DNA of 64,000 bases, from NCBI GenBank assembly GCA_029433525.1, contig JAQTIF010000002.1:248001-312000 (forward strand), in the 5' to 3' direction. This document shows positions 10,367 to 18,520 of this stretch, piece by piece (within the stretch, counting starts at the first letter, position 1; each line of letters starts with the position of its first letter). Under the pieces are notes generated by a model. The model was not told the origin of the DNA. It saw only the letters and a list, made by a program, of their open reading frames with translations, and searched no databases. The position numbers and the translations under genes are program-made. Origin of the DNA: Enterobacteriaceae bacterium ESL0689. Lineage in GTDB: Bacteria > Pseudomonadota > Gammaproteobacteria > Enterobacterales > Enterobacteriaceae.

Positions 10367-10561
10367 TTACGCGCTGGTGCGTTGGTCGCTGGTGCGTTGG
10401 TTCCAGCAATCGAAATGCATAATGTTGTACTCTTTGTCGACCCGGGTGATTTTTTCGTAACACCGCGCGATCTGCTCAAGATGGTGATGCTTCCCGCAGG
10501 CGGCCTGCCTGATGTCAGCGCCGCCATCGTCTTTCAGCCACAGATAAACCGGAATTGCCAT
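10367..10561 (-). pseudogene. hcp: T6SS tube protein Hcp (TssD) with large internal deletion
   Basis: The 64-codon frame starts with the typical Hcp N-terminus MAIPVYLWLKDDGGADI and then jumps straight to a degraded Hcp C-terminus (GKHHHLEQIARCYEKITRVDKEYN, then FDCWNQRT). Intact Hcp of this family is about 160 aa, so roughly 100 residues covering most of the beta-barrel are gone. The last residues are a duplicated 15-bp unit (QRTSDQRTS). A protein of this size cannot form the hexameric ring. It sits where hcp is expected, between the OmpA-domain gene and clpV. Confidence 0.85.
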
Positions 10562-10563
10562 GG

Positions 10564-12243
10564 TTACTGCTCCCTTTCCTGAGTTGAAACGTCATCCACA
10601 TCCTGGGATACAAGTTTTGCGCCTGGCAGACGACAGACATCCGCCTGCGGCACCAGACTGATCTCGACACGCCGGTTAAGCGCACGACCATCAGGCGTGT
10701 CGTTTGATGCAATCGGTCGGCTGTCGCCGTAGCCCTGCACGGCAAAACAACTCTCCGGTACGTCCCCGGTATCACGCATCCAGTTACGGACCGACTCCGC
10801 GCGTTGCAAAGACAGAGTCTGATTGAGCTGTACGCTGCCGGTGTTATCGGTGTGGCCGCTGACCACAATCAGCCAGCCGGGTTTGGCTTTGATCCCCACC
10901 AGTGCATTGACGAGTATTTTGGTTGAGCCCACTTTGAGCGTCGATTTGCCGGAATCGAACAGCGACATGCTGTTGAGACGGACAATTTTCGGCACCGGTT
11001 TCGGTTCAGGGGCGGGGGGCGGCGTCCAGGTATCGATAGCCTGCTGTAAGGCCAGCCACAGGCGTTGTCCCGGGTAATAGCCGAGGCTGTAACGTAAAGG
11101 CTCTCCCTGCCGCTGCCAGCGTTCCAGCAGGAGCGCATCCTGTTTCAGAGCGGCCAGTGCTTCTGCTTTAGGGCGGTAGTGATTCATCGGGATCGCGTTC
11201 CAGCGCTGTAAATCGGCACTGATATGACGGATAAGATCACGATTGTTGAGTGCAGAAATACCCAGTGCGGTCAGGGCACACAACCACATCAATAGCACCA
11301 GTCGGCGGGTACACTGGCCCCCCTGTACAATAGAGGCAAAGGGGGCAAGAAGTGGCAAAACAGCATCCGGGAACCGGTTTGTCGGGACTGACGCATCAGG
11401 CTTGCGGGTAAACTGCAAACAGGTGCGCGAACAGAGCCAGGCAGACCAGAATGACTGAGCCTCTGGATTGACCACGCCGAGGCGCATCGCCACGGAAAAC
11501 AGATGCACAGGCGGCGTGAGTCGATCCGGTTTATCCAGCTCATCGGTCAGGGTATTGCGGATGAAGGAAAAGGCCTGTTCGACGGCGGGCAGCGCCATGA
11601 TATTGTCATCCGCCTGTTGCCAGTCAATGAATGCCTGAGGCGAATCATTAACCGGACAGACAATCGGCTTGTCACCACGAACGATGATCCACGGCGTTTC
11701 AGGACCGGAAAATTCACCACTCACCATCACCGGCAGGGTAAAACCGGTCAGGGATTTGATCTGTTTACTCTGCTGGCGGAGGGTTTTCAGTGTGGCACGC
11801 AGAACCGCTTCATCCTGGTGTTGATCTGGCAGGCAGCGGTACATTACTGAAAGCTGACCTACCTGGCGTGGGAACTGTTTCTGTATGCTGCGGACAACGT
11901 CAGTTAAGCGGCTGACATCATCGGCCCGAAGCCACCCTCCCTGGGCTGTTTTACGCCAGGGGCTTTCCGGGAACAGGGTATCCAGCATATCACCACACAC
12001 CAGCACAACGGGACCTTCTGTGTCGAGTAGTGGCAGCGCATCGGCGGTGACGGTGGCAGGGGATGCGGGCTCGTCACGCCGACCGTTTTTAAAGACTATC
12101 CAGCCTGCCAGCAGCAGGATCAGCAGCGTGGTCAGCCCTTTAAATACGTTTCCTGTCGGGATGAAATACCAGAGCAGCCACAGCAACGTAGCAACGGCGA
12201 CAACGGCGTGCAGGGCAAGCGAAATAATGGCTGATCTACGCAT
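10564..12243 (-). CDS. T6SS-associated inner-membrane protein with OmpA-like peptidoglycan-binding domain
   Basis: A 559-aa protein from ATG 12243, chosen because it overlaps the tssL stop as TAATG; an upstream in-frame start at 12306 would lie inside tssL. Two adjacent hydrophobic segments lie near residues 5-40, and another lies near residue 325 (LVLLMWLCALTALGISAL). The C-terminal 130 residues are an OmpA-like domain (SLFDSGKSTLK, VVSGHTDNTGS, NRRVEISLV) that would grip peptidoglycan. In clusters like this the gene follows tssL and probably anchors the TssL/TssM complex to the wall. It appears intact. Confidence 0.88.
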   Translation of the reverse strand: MRRSAIISLALHAVVAVATLLWLLWYFIPTGNVFKGLTTLLILLLAGWIVFKNGRRDEPASPATVTADALPLLDTEGPVVLVCGDMLDTLFPESPWRKTAQGGWLRADDVSRLTDVVRSIQKQFPRQVGQLSVMYRCLPDQHQDEAVLRATLKTLRQQSKQIKSLTGFTLPVMVSGEFSGPETPWIIVRGDKPIVCPVNDSPQAFIDWQQADDNIMALPAVEQAFSFIRNTLTDELDKPDRLTPPVHLFSVAMRLGVVNPEAQSFWSAWLCSRTCLQFTRKPDASVPTNRFPDAVLPLLAPFASIVQGGQCTRRLVLLMWLCALTALGISALNNRDLIRHISADLQRWNAIPMNHYRPKAEALAALKQDALLLERWQRQGEPLRYSLGYYPGQRLWLALQQAIDTWTPPPAPEPKPVPKIVRLNSMSLFDSGKSTLKVGSTKILVNALVGIKAKPGWLIVVSGHTDNTGSVQLNQTLSLQRAESVRNWMRDTGDVPESCFAVQGYGDSRPIASNDTPDGRALNRRVEISLVPQADVCRLPGAKLVSQDVDDVSTQEREQ

Positions 12244-12932
12244 TAGCCACGCAGTTCCGGTATCTGTGCTGCCAACAGTGCCTGGAGCCACAGATGGCCC
12301 CCCCACCAGATGACGCCGGTCAGGATGATGGCGAGCGCTATCCAGAACCAGACTGAGCGCATCAGACTCCAGCGTGGTTTCCCCATCCGGTGAACAACCA
12401 GAGAGAGGCCTGCATCAGGCGGAGATACCCGTTCAGACAGAGCTTTGACCACCTCATCCCGCTGCGACTGGCTGACCGTTTTCAGGCTGTACAGTCCCTG
12501 GAAACCGAGGGCGATCACCCGGTGATAGCACGTCAGAACAGCCATATTCGGTGAGGGCTGACGCAAGGCCTCGGCAATGCGGTCCCACAGTGCCTCCCCT
12601 GCGCGCAGTGAGCCAAAAAATCGCGCCTGGAGCGGCGCTTTACGCCAGGCGAGCTGACCCGCATCAATTTTCGGCTCCTCTCCTTCCTCACTTTTTTCAG
12701 GCTTACGGCTCATCACCGTCTCATCCAGCAAAGCACATTGTGCATAGGAAATATGTTCGATACTGGCCTCGTCATAACCCGCACGCGCCAGTGCTTCCCG
12801 CACGTTTTCAACCTGTTTAACGCACTGGTCGTAAAGCGCACTACCATTATGGGTGACAGCACCTTTCTTCAGCATGGTGACCGTGAGCCAGGTCTCCGTC
12901 ATCAGCTGGTCGATATCGATATCCTGTCTCAT
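12243..12932 (-). CDS. tssL: T6SS membrane-complex protein TssL (DotU/IcmH family)
   Basis: 229 aa, with a cytoplasmic DotU helical domain (YDQCVKQVENVREAL, YAQCALLDETVMS, FFGSLRAGEALWDRI) and one C-terminal transmembrane helix (about residues 195-215, SVWFWIALAIILTGVIWW). TssL joins TssM and TssJ in the trans-envelope channel and contacts TssK. The start overlaps the tssK stop (ATGA, 12929-12932). Normal length, no damage seen. Confidence 0.93.
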   Translation of the reverse strand: MRQDIDIDQLMTETWLTVTMLKKGAVTHNGSALYDQCVKQVENVREALARAGYDEASIEHISYAQCALLDETVMSRKPEKSEEGEEPKIDAGQLAWRKAPLQARFFGSLRAGEALWDRIAEALRQPSPNMAVLTCYHRVIALGFQGLYSLKTVSQSQRDEVVKALSERVSPPDAGLSLVVHRMGKPRWSLMRSVWFWIALAIILTGVIWWGGHLWLQALLAAQIPELRG

Positions 12933-14278
12933 GAGCGCAACACCGCAAACAGTTCAAGTTCAAGCGCACCAAGCAACTCCGGTACATAGAACAGACACAC
13001 GCCCTGCTCCTGCATTTCATGTGCCGCGGGGCTTTCCATATCAAGCGCGAAGTACTGGTTTTCCATGCGTACAGGCAACGCTGCCGGCACCCGGCTCACC
13101 GGGATCAAAGGAATGCCCTTAAGGGCAGCACCATAGATCTCATTGACGTCATCAGGCGAACCCGCCTGACAGAGTGCAGGGAATTTATCGGCAAGCTGCC
13201 AGGCAGGGATATCTGAACGCACGGAGAGCCAGAGGTCGGCCTCTTCACGCAGACGAATATCGTGCAGGTTAGCCTTCCAGGTCTGCCCGTCAGGGCGGGA
13301 CATTTCCAGCGCGATGACCCGGGATGGCAGACTGGCTTCCAGTAAACTAGTTATCAGGTCAAACAGCGGAGGAAAGGCATTGGCCGGTTCCTCGTGGTCA
13401 TAATCCGGTATGGCGTCAAGATCATGGTCAAGGGAAAAGGTCAGCATGCTCCCGGCCAGACGTGCCAGCTCAGCCCATACCTGTTCAGGCGGACGGGACG
13501 GAAAGCGTTCAAATTCCGTCAGCACCCTGGCGTGGGAATTGAGCGCATTCAGCAGCCAGAAAAGGGAAACATCGGCAACGGCGAAATCAGCCAGTCTTTC
13601 ATTGCTTTCACGGCGCATGGTCATCAGATGCTGACGCCGGGAGCGTAACTGGCGGTTGAGCAGCACCAGACGTTCGCAAAGCACCGGGCTTGCCGCAAAT
13701 GACGCAACAGGCGGAATAAAGGACGGGTCCAGTCGCCATGCATTTTGTCCATCACGGATCAGTCTGGCCACCGGGCAAACTTTCCAGGAATCATTGCTTT
13801 CATGGGCAAACCGGATGGTGAAATTATACCGGGCAACGGCAATGGACTCTTCTTCAGATCCGAAGGCATCCTGCACCGTCACCCACTCTTCACGATAACG
13901 AAGCGGCCGGTCTGCGATGACACCTTCCTGCTCTACGTTGATCACACCCGGCTGCATGTGAGGCAGAGCAATAACAACGGTTACGGCATCGAGACCGGTC
14001 AGCTGGCTGGCAACTAACTCACGTGGTGCCGGTGGCAGATCACTCCTTTGCGCATCTATCAGCGAGCCATCTTCCAGCCAGAGGCGTAACTGCGTAATCT
14101 GGATCACACCAGACGAAAGAAGGCTGTCATTAAACTCAACTTTTTCCACCCCCCAGGGGAACGGGGACGCCAGTGCTGATGCACCGGCACAGCGAAAAGA
14201 CTCCCATTCAGCCTGCTGCTGAAACTGCTGAGGGGAGAGTAAAGCCCCTTCGTTCCACAGTGGACGATAAATTTTCAT
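12929..14278 (-). CDS. tssK: T6SS baseplate protein TssK
   Basis: A 449-aa cytoplasmic baseplate protein linking the membrane complex to the tail. Family hallmarks are the N-terminal RPLWNEGALLSPQQFQQQAEW and the conserved segments LLNRQLRSRRQHL and FPPLFDLITSLLEASLPSRV. The length is normal. It starts 13 bp after the remnant tssC stop at 14292, so in the original operon it followed tssC directly. Confidence 0.93.
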   Translation of the reverse strand: MKIYRPLWNEGALLSPQQFQQQAEWESFRCAGASALASPFPWGVEKVEFNDSLLSSGVIQITQLRLWLEDGSLIDAQRSDLPPAPRELVASQLTGLDAVTVVIALPHMQPGVINVEQEGVIADRPLRYREEWVTVQDAFGSEEESIAVARYNFTIRFAHESNDSWKVCPVARLIRDGQNAWRLDPSFIPPVASFAASPVLCERLVLLNRQLRSRRQHLMTMRRESNERLADFAVADVSLFWLLNALNSHARVLTEFERFPSRPPEQVWAELARLAGSMLTFSLDHDLDAIPDYDHEEPANAFPPLFDLITSLLEASLPSRVIALEMSRPDGQTWKANLHDIRLREEADLWLSVRSDIPAWQLADKFPALCQAGSPDDVNEIYGAALKGIPLIPVSRVPAALPVRMENQYFALDMESPAAHEMQEQGVCLFYVPELLGALELELFAVLRS

Positions 14279-14291
14279 TCCAGCTCCTGCC

Positions 14292-14790
14292 TTAGACTTT
14301 GGCTTTTGGCATCTGAGATACCAGTGACAGATTGATGTCCATACCCTCGACCTGGAATTCTGGAAACATCCAGCAACTCGATTTTTACCTTCTGACGGAA
14401 ATCAGTGCGGTCAACCGTATGACGCAGTCCGCGCCACAGTGACTCGACCTGCTGAAATTCCGGATGATGCATAACTTCATCAAGTTGACGGCTAATCTGG
14501 TGATCAAGCCCGGCAATCTGCTGATCTAAAAGGTTCTTATCAAGCCTTTCAACTTTCTGACCTGATTTCGTCATCACCTGCATGAAAACCTGCATTGCCG
14601 CTGTGATGCGTTCATCGGCGGAGACATCAGCCAGTGCGTTATTATCCTGGAATTGAGTGATAGCACCCAGTTTCGTCACCGGCGTTAAATTGATCTTTTC
14701 AAACAATGACGCATAAACGCCATCCGAAGGCGCCGTTTTAAGTACCGTCGCAGTCCCATGCGCTGATTGTGTTTCATTATTTACAGACAT
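14292..14790 (-). pseudogene. tssC: T6SS sheath protein TssC (VipB) with large internal deletion and frameshift
   Basis: From ATG 14790 (RBS AGAGAA) the first about 143 residues are normal TssC N-terminus (VYASLFEKINLTPV, HPEFQQVESLWRGLRH, KVKIELLDVS). At about 14362 the sequence jumps to the extreme C-terminus in another frame (PEFQVEGMDINLSLVSQMPK, then AKV and TAA at 14292-14294). Intact TssC is about 500 aa, so over 300 residues, including most of the sheath core, are deleted and the join is out of frame. In the surviving frame the product ends at 14275 with unrelated residues. It cannot build a sheath. Confidence 0.88.
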
Positions 14791-14831
14791 CGGCATTCTC
14801 TCTGTTAATCCACTAAAATAAGCGCTCTGTT

Positions 14832-15206
14832 TCACTCCGCAGAAACAAGGGCATTCAGTGCTGCTTTTAACCCTTTTCTCAGGGCAGGGGCTTTTAAAAC
14901 GGACTCAAACAATTTTCGAAACCCGGTGTTGTCCATCAGATGGGATTTTAAATCACGCAGCAGATTTCTCATTGCCAGCATGGCGCGTAATGGTGGGATC
15001 TGTTTCGCTATCGCTTCAGGTTCGCCGTCTTTAATTCCAAAGAAAATGAGGCGTATATTTTCTTCTGAACCGTCACCTGTTAGCATGTTAAGAACTGAGT
15101 AGCTGATTTCAGGCTTCCACTCAGAAAGTAGTTTATCAAAATTTAATTTATTAATGGTGTTAACGCGAGCCTTCGGTATCTCGCTTTGGAAGGTCGATTC
15201 AGCCAT
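14832..15206 (-). pseudogene. tssB: T6SS sheath protein TssB (VipA) with in-frame N-terminal deletion
   Basis: A 124-codon open frame. It opens with the usual MAESTFQSEIPKARVN, then jumps to the middle of TssB (NKLNFDKLLSEWKPEIS) and continues to a normal C-terminus (PPLRAMLAMRNLLRDLKSHL). TssB is normally about 165 aa. The missing 40 or so residues include the conserved VELPLKLLV-type beta strand that interlocks with TssC. The deletion keeps the frame, so a shortened protein may be made, but assembly with TssC is unlikely. It is the first gene of the operon seen here. Confidence 0.75.
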
Positions 15207-15584
15207 TTCATTCCTTTAATGCTTAACGATTATGACAGATCTCACCGCACTTGTTTACAAAAGCATGATAGAGCAAAACTATTATTGAGATCAAATTGAT
15301 AAATCATAATTTTTCATTAGAAATTATTATAATAATCACCTAAATTTTAACGAAAAACATGCCATTGATAGTGCGATTAATCTAATTATTAATGTTTAAC
15401 CAGAACTTTTAACTATAATGAAATAAACGGATAGCTAAATATTTCGTAGATGAAATTAAATTGATTTAAATCATGATCAATTGATTGTCCTACCAGGACA
15501 GGCTTCGTAGGGGAATGAGAGGAAAATAATGCTATTTTCTGATATTTAAAAAGGTGGGGAAAATTTCCAGGAAATACTCCTGAG
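15207..15584. other. AT-rich upstream region of the T6SS operon
   Basis: No gene is visible. The stretch is distinctly AT-rich compared with its neighbours and probably holds the promoter for tssB and downstream genes. AT-rich T6SS promoters are often silenced by H-NS (general knowledge). A possible FNR-type box is listed separately, and a short hairpin (GTCCT..AGGAC) lies near 15487. Confidence 0.5.
15461..15474. promoter_or_regulatory. Possible FNR-like box
   Basis: TTGATTTAAATCAT matches the FNR half-site pair TTGAT-N4-ATCAA at 9 of 10 positions. It lies about 255 bp upstream of tssB. In such an AT-rich region a chance match is likely, so this is weak. Confidence 0.3.
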
Positions 15585-15726
15585 GTCGTATGGCTGGCAA
15601 TCCGGGCATGGACAGTGTCGCTGAGGGACTGGCGTATGGCGATGAGTCGCTTTATTATCGAGTTCGGTCACCGTCCGGACGGTCACTTCTGAGAAAAGGC
15701 ATTGACACAGAATCGTGTGCAGGGCC
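15585..15726 (+). mobile_element. 3'-end remnant of another IS256-family element
   Basis: On the plus strand 15585-15692 translates as VVWLAIRAWTVSLRDWRMAM, then SRFIIEFGHRPDGHF and TGA. That is the C-terminus of an IS256-family transposase (compare SRFIIEFGDRLSGHL in the other copy at 854). A typical family end follows (about 15698-15726, GGCATTGACACAGAATC...CAGGGCC). Only the last 36 or so codons survive. It is of opposite orientation to the copy at 811-2137 and flanks the T6SS cluster on its other side. Confidence 0.8.
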
Positions 15727-15802
15727 GAAAAAAACGTTTCAGCCATTGATGCCGCACCAGCCGCAAAAGTTATAAAACAATTCACTTATGGAGTCATTTG
15801 CC

Positions 15803-16285
15803 ATGTATCATGATCAGTTAATATGCCCTGCTTCTTTCCCGTGGCGATTTGTCAATATCATTGCCAGTCATAGCCATATTATTGAAGTCATGTTTTCTGA
15901 TACAGCACAGCAATGCAACCCTAACGAGCTGACCCAGCAATGCAAAGAGCAATTAATGCAATATTTCTTTAAACAATTAACCTCATTTTGTTTACCGATC
16001 ATATCACAGGGCTCTCTGTTCGCATCGTCAGTCTATAACGAGTTAATCCGCACCGAGTATGGCTCGACTAAAACATATAAAGAAATTGCCATCGCACTGG
16101 GTTCAGAAAAGAAATCACGCGCTGTTGGTCATGCCTGTTCACAAAACAGAATATCGATTATCGTGCCATGTCATCGCATAATAAGTAGCAACGGGAAACT
16201 GACTGGGTACACCGGCGGAACAGAAACTAAGAAATGGCTTATTAATCACGAGAAATCAACATCATTCTGCAACCAGGCACCATAG
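15803..16285 (+). CDS. ogt: Methylated-DNA-protein-cysteine S-methyltransferase (Ogt/Ada-C type)
   Basis: 160 aa from ATG 15803, preferred over ATG 15788 because a GGAG lies 9 bp upstream. The enzyme repairs O6-alkylguanine by irreversible transfer to its active cysteine, here in IIVPCHRII. The helix-turn-helix/DNA-binding segment (TKTYKEIAIALGSEKKSRAVGHAC) and the GKLTGYTGGTETKKWLI end fit the family. Some family positions differ (SEKKSRAVGHACSQN where GxPxAxRAVGxAxxxNP is usual), so it may be a diverged paralogue. It stands alone between two mobile-element scars, which suggests it is an island gene and not the chromosomal ogt. Confidence 0.85.
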   Translation: MYHDQLICPASFPWRFVNIIASHSHIIEVMFSDTAQQCNPNELTQQCKEQLMQYFFKQLTSFCLPIISQGSLFASSVYNELIRTEYGSTKTYKEIAIALGSEKKSRAVGHACSQNRISIIVPCHRIISSNGKLTGYTGGTETKKWLINHEKSTSFCNQAP

Positions 16286-16551
16286 AAACAGGATGTTGCC
16301 AGGCGTATCATTGCTTCATTATGATGACCGTTCACCATTAAATCCCCTATCCTGCGGAAATACATGAGGTCGTCTTCCCTTCCTTGCTGTCAGATACCTC
16401 AGCAACTTAGACGTACTATTTATGACGTATCAGAAGAAAAAAAGCAAAACAGGGGGTCGACGCTGAAATTGTCAGCAGTCAGACGCAATGAGTTAATTCT
16501 ACCTTTGACAAGCGTGCTCCCCCCCGTTACTATGCGCCTCGTTCAAACGAT

Positions 16552-16627
16552 TCCTCTGTAGTTCAGTCGGTAGAACGGCGGACTGTTAATCCGTATGTCA
16601 CTGGTTCGAGTCCAGTCAGAGGAGCCA
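16552..16627 (+). tRNA. tRNA-Asn (GTT)
   Basis: A 76-nt cloverleaf: acceptor TCCTCTG/CAGAGGA, anticodon loop CTGTTAA with anticodon GTT, T-loop GGTTCGAGTCC, and encoded GCCA end. It matches the E. coli tRNA-Asn sequence as I recall it. The 3' end is a common island attachment site, and an integrase stub follows 180 bp downstream. Confidence 0.97.
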
Positions 16628-16807
16628 ATTTAAGGAAAGCAGACGTTCACTGACGTCTGCTTTCTGCATTTCTATCAATTGGTTATCCCCCTTCAGTCGT
16701 TCACCCTCGTTCACTAAAAACCACTCGAAGCCATATCATTTTGATGGTAAAAATGCTGGTAATGCTGGTTCGATTAGCCTTTTACCAACAATCGAGGGGA
16801 TGTTTTC

Positions 16808-16965
16808 ATGTCACTGACTGATATTAAAGCAAAAAATGCCAAACCCCTTGAGAAGGAATACAAACTTACTGATGGCTTTGGTATGTTCCTTCGCGTTACC
16901 CCGAGGGGTTCCAAATACTGGCAAATGGCTTACCGCTTCGACGGGAAGCAAAGACTCTTCTCTGG
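16808..16965 (+). pseudogene. P4-type integrase, N-terminal stub
   Basis: About 52 codons of a P4-family tyrosine recombinase N-terminus (DUF4102 arm-binding type): MSLTDIKAKNAKPLEKEYKL, then YWQMAYRFDGKQRLFS. The sequence then switches abruptly into IS3-type transposase sequence. The catalytic domain is absent. It lies just downstream of tRNA-Asn and points away from it, as in integrated islands, so it marks an element that once sat here. Confidence 0.88.
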
Positions 16966-18045
16966 CGGAGGCGGCAGCGATACTGGTACTGCGAAAAAAG
17001 CTCAGGGATTACTACGGGGAAACGGACGGGGACGACTGACACCTGCACATGAGCGTCAGCTGTTCATCCGGTGGATTAATGAGGCTGTCGCCGCAGGAGT
17101 CCGGCGCAGGGTTGCCTGCCGGGAGGTCAGTCTGAGTCTGCGGACATGGAGAAGATGGCAAAAAAGTCCGGAAGATGGCCGTCAGACCGGTACCGGTTAA
17201 CCGCCTGAGCGCTGAGGAAGAGCAGCAGATACGGGAGATATGTCATCAGCCTGAATATGCCAGTCTGCCGCCGTCGCAAATCGTGCCGCGTCTGGCAGAC
17301 AAAGGCATTTATCTGGCGAGTGAATCGACCTTTTACCGCATACTGCGTCGTTCCGGCGAGGTTCACCGGCGGGGACGTCAGGCCCGGCGGCAGAAGGTGG
17401 CCGCCCCGACGACCTTTACGGCGACAGGGCCCTGCCAGGTGTGGACATGGAACATCACCTGGCTGCCCTCTGTGGTGAGTGGCCGCTGGTATTATCTGTA
17501 TCTGATAACCGACCTGTACAGCCGGAAAATCACGGGTTACGAAGTGCATGAGACAGAAAGCGGTGAACAGGCAGCCGCCCTGATGCAGCGCAGTGTGATG
17601 CGGGAAGGCTGCTGGCGACAGCCACTGGTCCTGCACGCCGATAACGGTCCGGCGATGAAATCGCAGACGCTGCAGGTGAAACTGCATGAGCTGAATATCA
17701 CACCATCCCACAGCCGGCCACGGGTGAGTAATGATAATGCGTATGTGGAATCGCTGTTCCGGACGCTGAAGTATGTGCCGCAGTGGCCATCATCGGGGTT
17801 CCGGACGCTGAAGTATGTGCCGCAGTGGCCATCATCGGGGTTCAGGACGCTGAAGTATGTGCCGCAGTGGCCATCATCGGGGTTCAGGACGCTGGAGGAT
17901 GCCCGTACCTGGGTGGAGAAATTTACCCGGTGGTATAACGAAGAGCACCGTCACAGTGGAATACGCTATGTCACGCCAGCAGAACGGCATCGTGGTGAAG
18001 ACAGGGCTCTGCTGAAACAGCGTGATGAACATGTTTTACAGTTAT
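16966..18045 (+). pseudogene. IS3-type transposase (OrfA end plus OrfB), degenerate
   Basis: 16966-17039 reads LAEAAAILVLRKKLRDYYGE..DD*, the end of a small OrfA. An OrfB frame follows (HERQLFIRWINEAVAAGVRR), shifts near 17170-17200, and continues as an rve-type integrase core (LHADNGPAM, NDNAYVESLFRTLK, RWYNEEHRHSGI) until it loses similarity near 18045, just before the yfbV stop. It is broken in four ways: the missing OrfA start, the frameshift, the first catalytic aspartate changed to asparagine (WTWNITW where WTWDI is expected), and a 42-bp triplication after the catalytic glutamate. The element's terminal repeats were not identified. Confidence 0.88.
17757..17882 (+). repeat. 42-bp tandem repeat, three copies
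   Basis: The copies are 17757-17798, 17799-17840 and 17841-17882. Copies 1 and 2 are identical and copy 3 differs at the fourth base (TTCA, not TTCC). Each adds 14 residues (FRTLKYVPQWPSSG) in frame to the transposase; a functional gene would have one copy. This is a recent slippage or unequal-exchange product inside an already dead gene. Confidence 0.97.
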
Positions 18046-18064
18046 CGTGGCACCTTTCTGTGGA

Positions 18065-18520
18065 TTACAGCTCATCAAGAAAGGTTTTATCCAGTTGTCC
18101 GCAGGCGCGTTTCAGGGTGTCTGCTAATGCCTGGTAATCGGGGGTTCTCTCTACCGGTGCCAGCGCCTGGCCTGCCAGCTGTAATTTATCACGTACCTGA
18201 TAAAACCAGTTCAGCAGCGAGGGGGGTAATGGTGTTACTGACCGTTTACCCAGCCACCATAGCCCCTGCAAGGGGAGACTGAGCGCAAACAGTGCGGTGG
18301 TTACCGCCAGGGCGAGCGACCCACCGAGGGCGATTTGCCAGCATAATGTAAAAACCGCCAGCGGTGGCATGAAGCGAGTGGCATAAACGGTAGCACGAAT
18401 AATTCGATTTTCAGCAAATACCGGAGCAAGGCGTTTATCCAGCGGCCAGCTCTTTGCATAGTGCTGACCACGGCGAAACAGGCTAAAAAAACCCGTGGCG
18501 TGATTATCAAAGCCTGACAT
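18065..18520 (-). CDS. yfbV: UPF0208 inner-membrane protein YfbV
   Basis: A 151-aa protein of the DUF412/YfbV family with two central hydrophobic segments (about residues 45-90). It matches E. coli YfbV in length and sequence ([29 protein letters not shown]). It has been linked to chromosome macrodomain (Ter) organisation in E. coli, but its mechanism is unclear. It lies divergent to ackA, as in E. coli. Its 3' side, where yfbU/yfbT would be expected, is replaced by the IS scar. Confidence 0.93.
   Translation of the reverse strand: MSGFDNHATGFFSLFRRGQHYAKSWPLDKRLAPVFAENRIIRATVYATRFMPPLAVFTLCWQIALGGSLALAVTTALFALSLPLQGLWWLGKRSVTPLPPSLLNWFYQVRDKLQLAGQALAPVERTPDYQALADTLKRACGQLDKTFLDEL

Noticed and set aside
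10227..10582. Several overlapping frames around hcp (94, 110 and 78 codons)
   Set aside because: Only the frame at 10367-10561 matches a known protein (Hcp ends); the others are shadows.
12243..12306. Upstream start of the OmpA-domain gene at 12306
   Set aside because: It would overlap tssL by 64 bp; the start at 12243 overlaps the stop by one base as in a coupled operon.
14275..14835. 186-aa frame as a complete small T6SS protein
   Set aside because: Its first part is clearly TssC and its last part is out-of-frame TssC end; the length is an accident of the deletion.
15546..15785. 79-codon minus-strand frame and 61-codon plus-strand frame beside ogt
   Set aside because: Both overlap the IS256 transposase remnant, which is in a third frame and gives a recognisable protein end.
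16364..16561. 65-codon plus-strand frame before tRNA-Asn
   Set aside because: No ribosome site, no motif, and it runs into the tRNA gene.
17757..17882. 42-bp tandem repeats as a CRISPR array
   Set aside because: The copies are directly adjacent with no spacers and lie inside a transposase frame.
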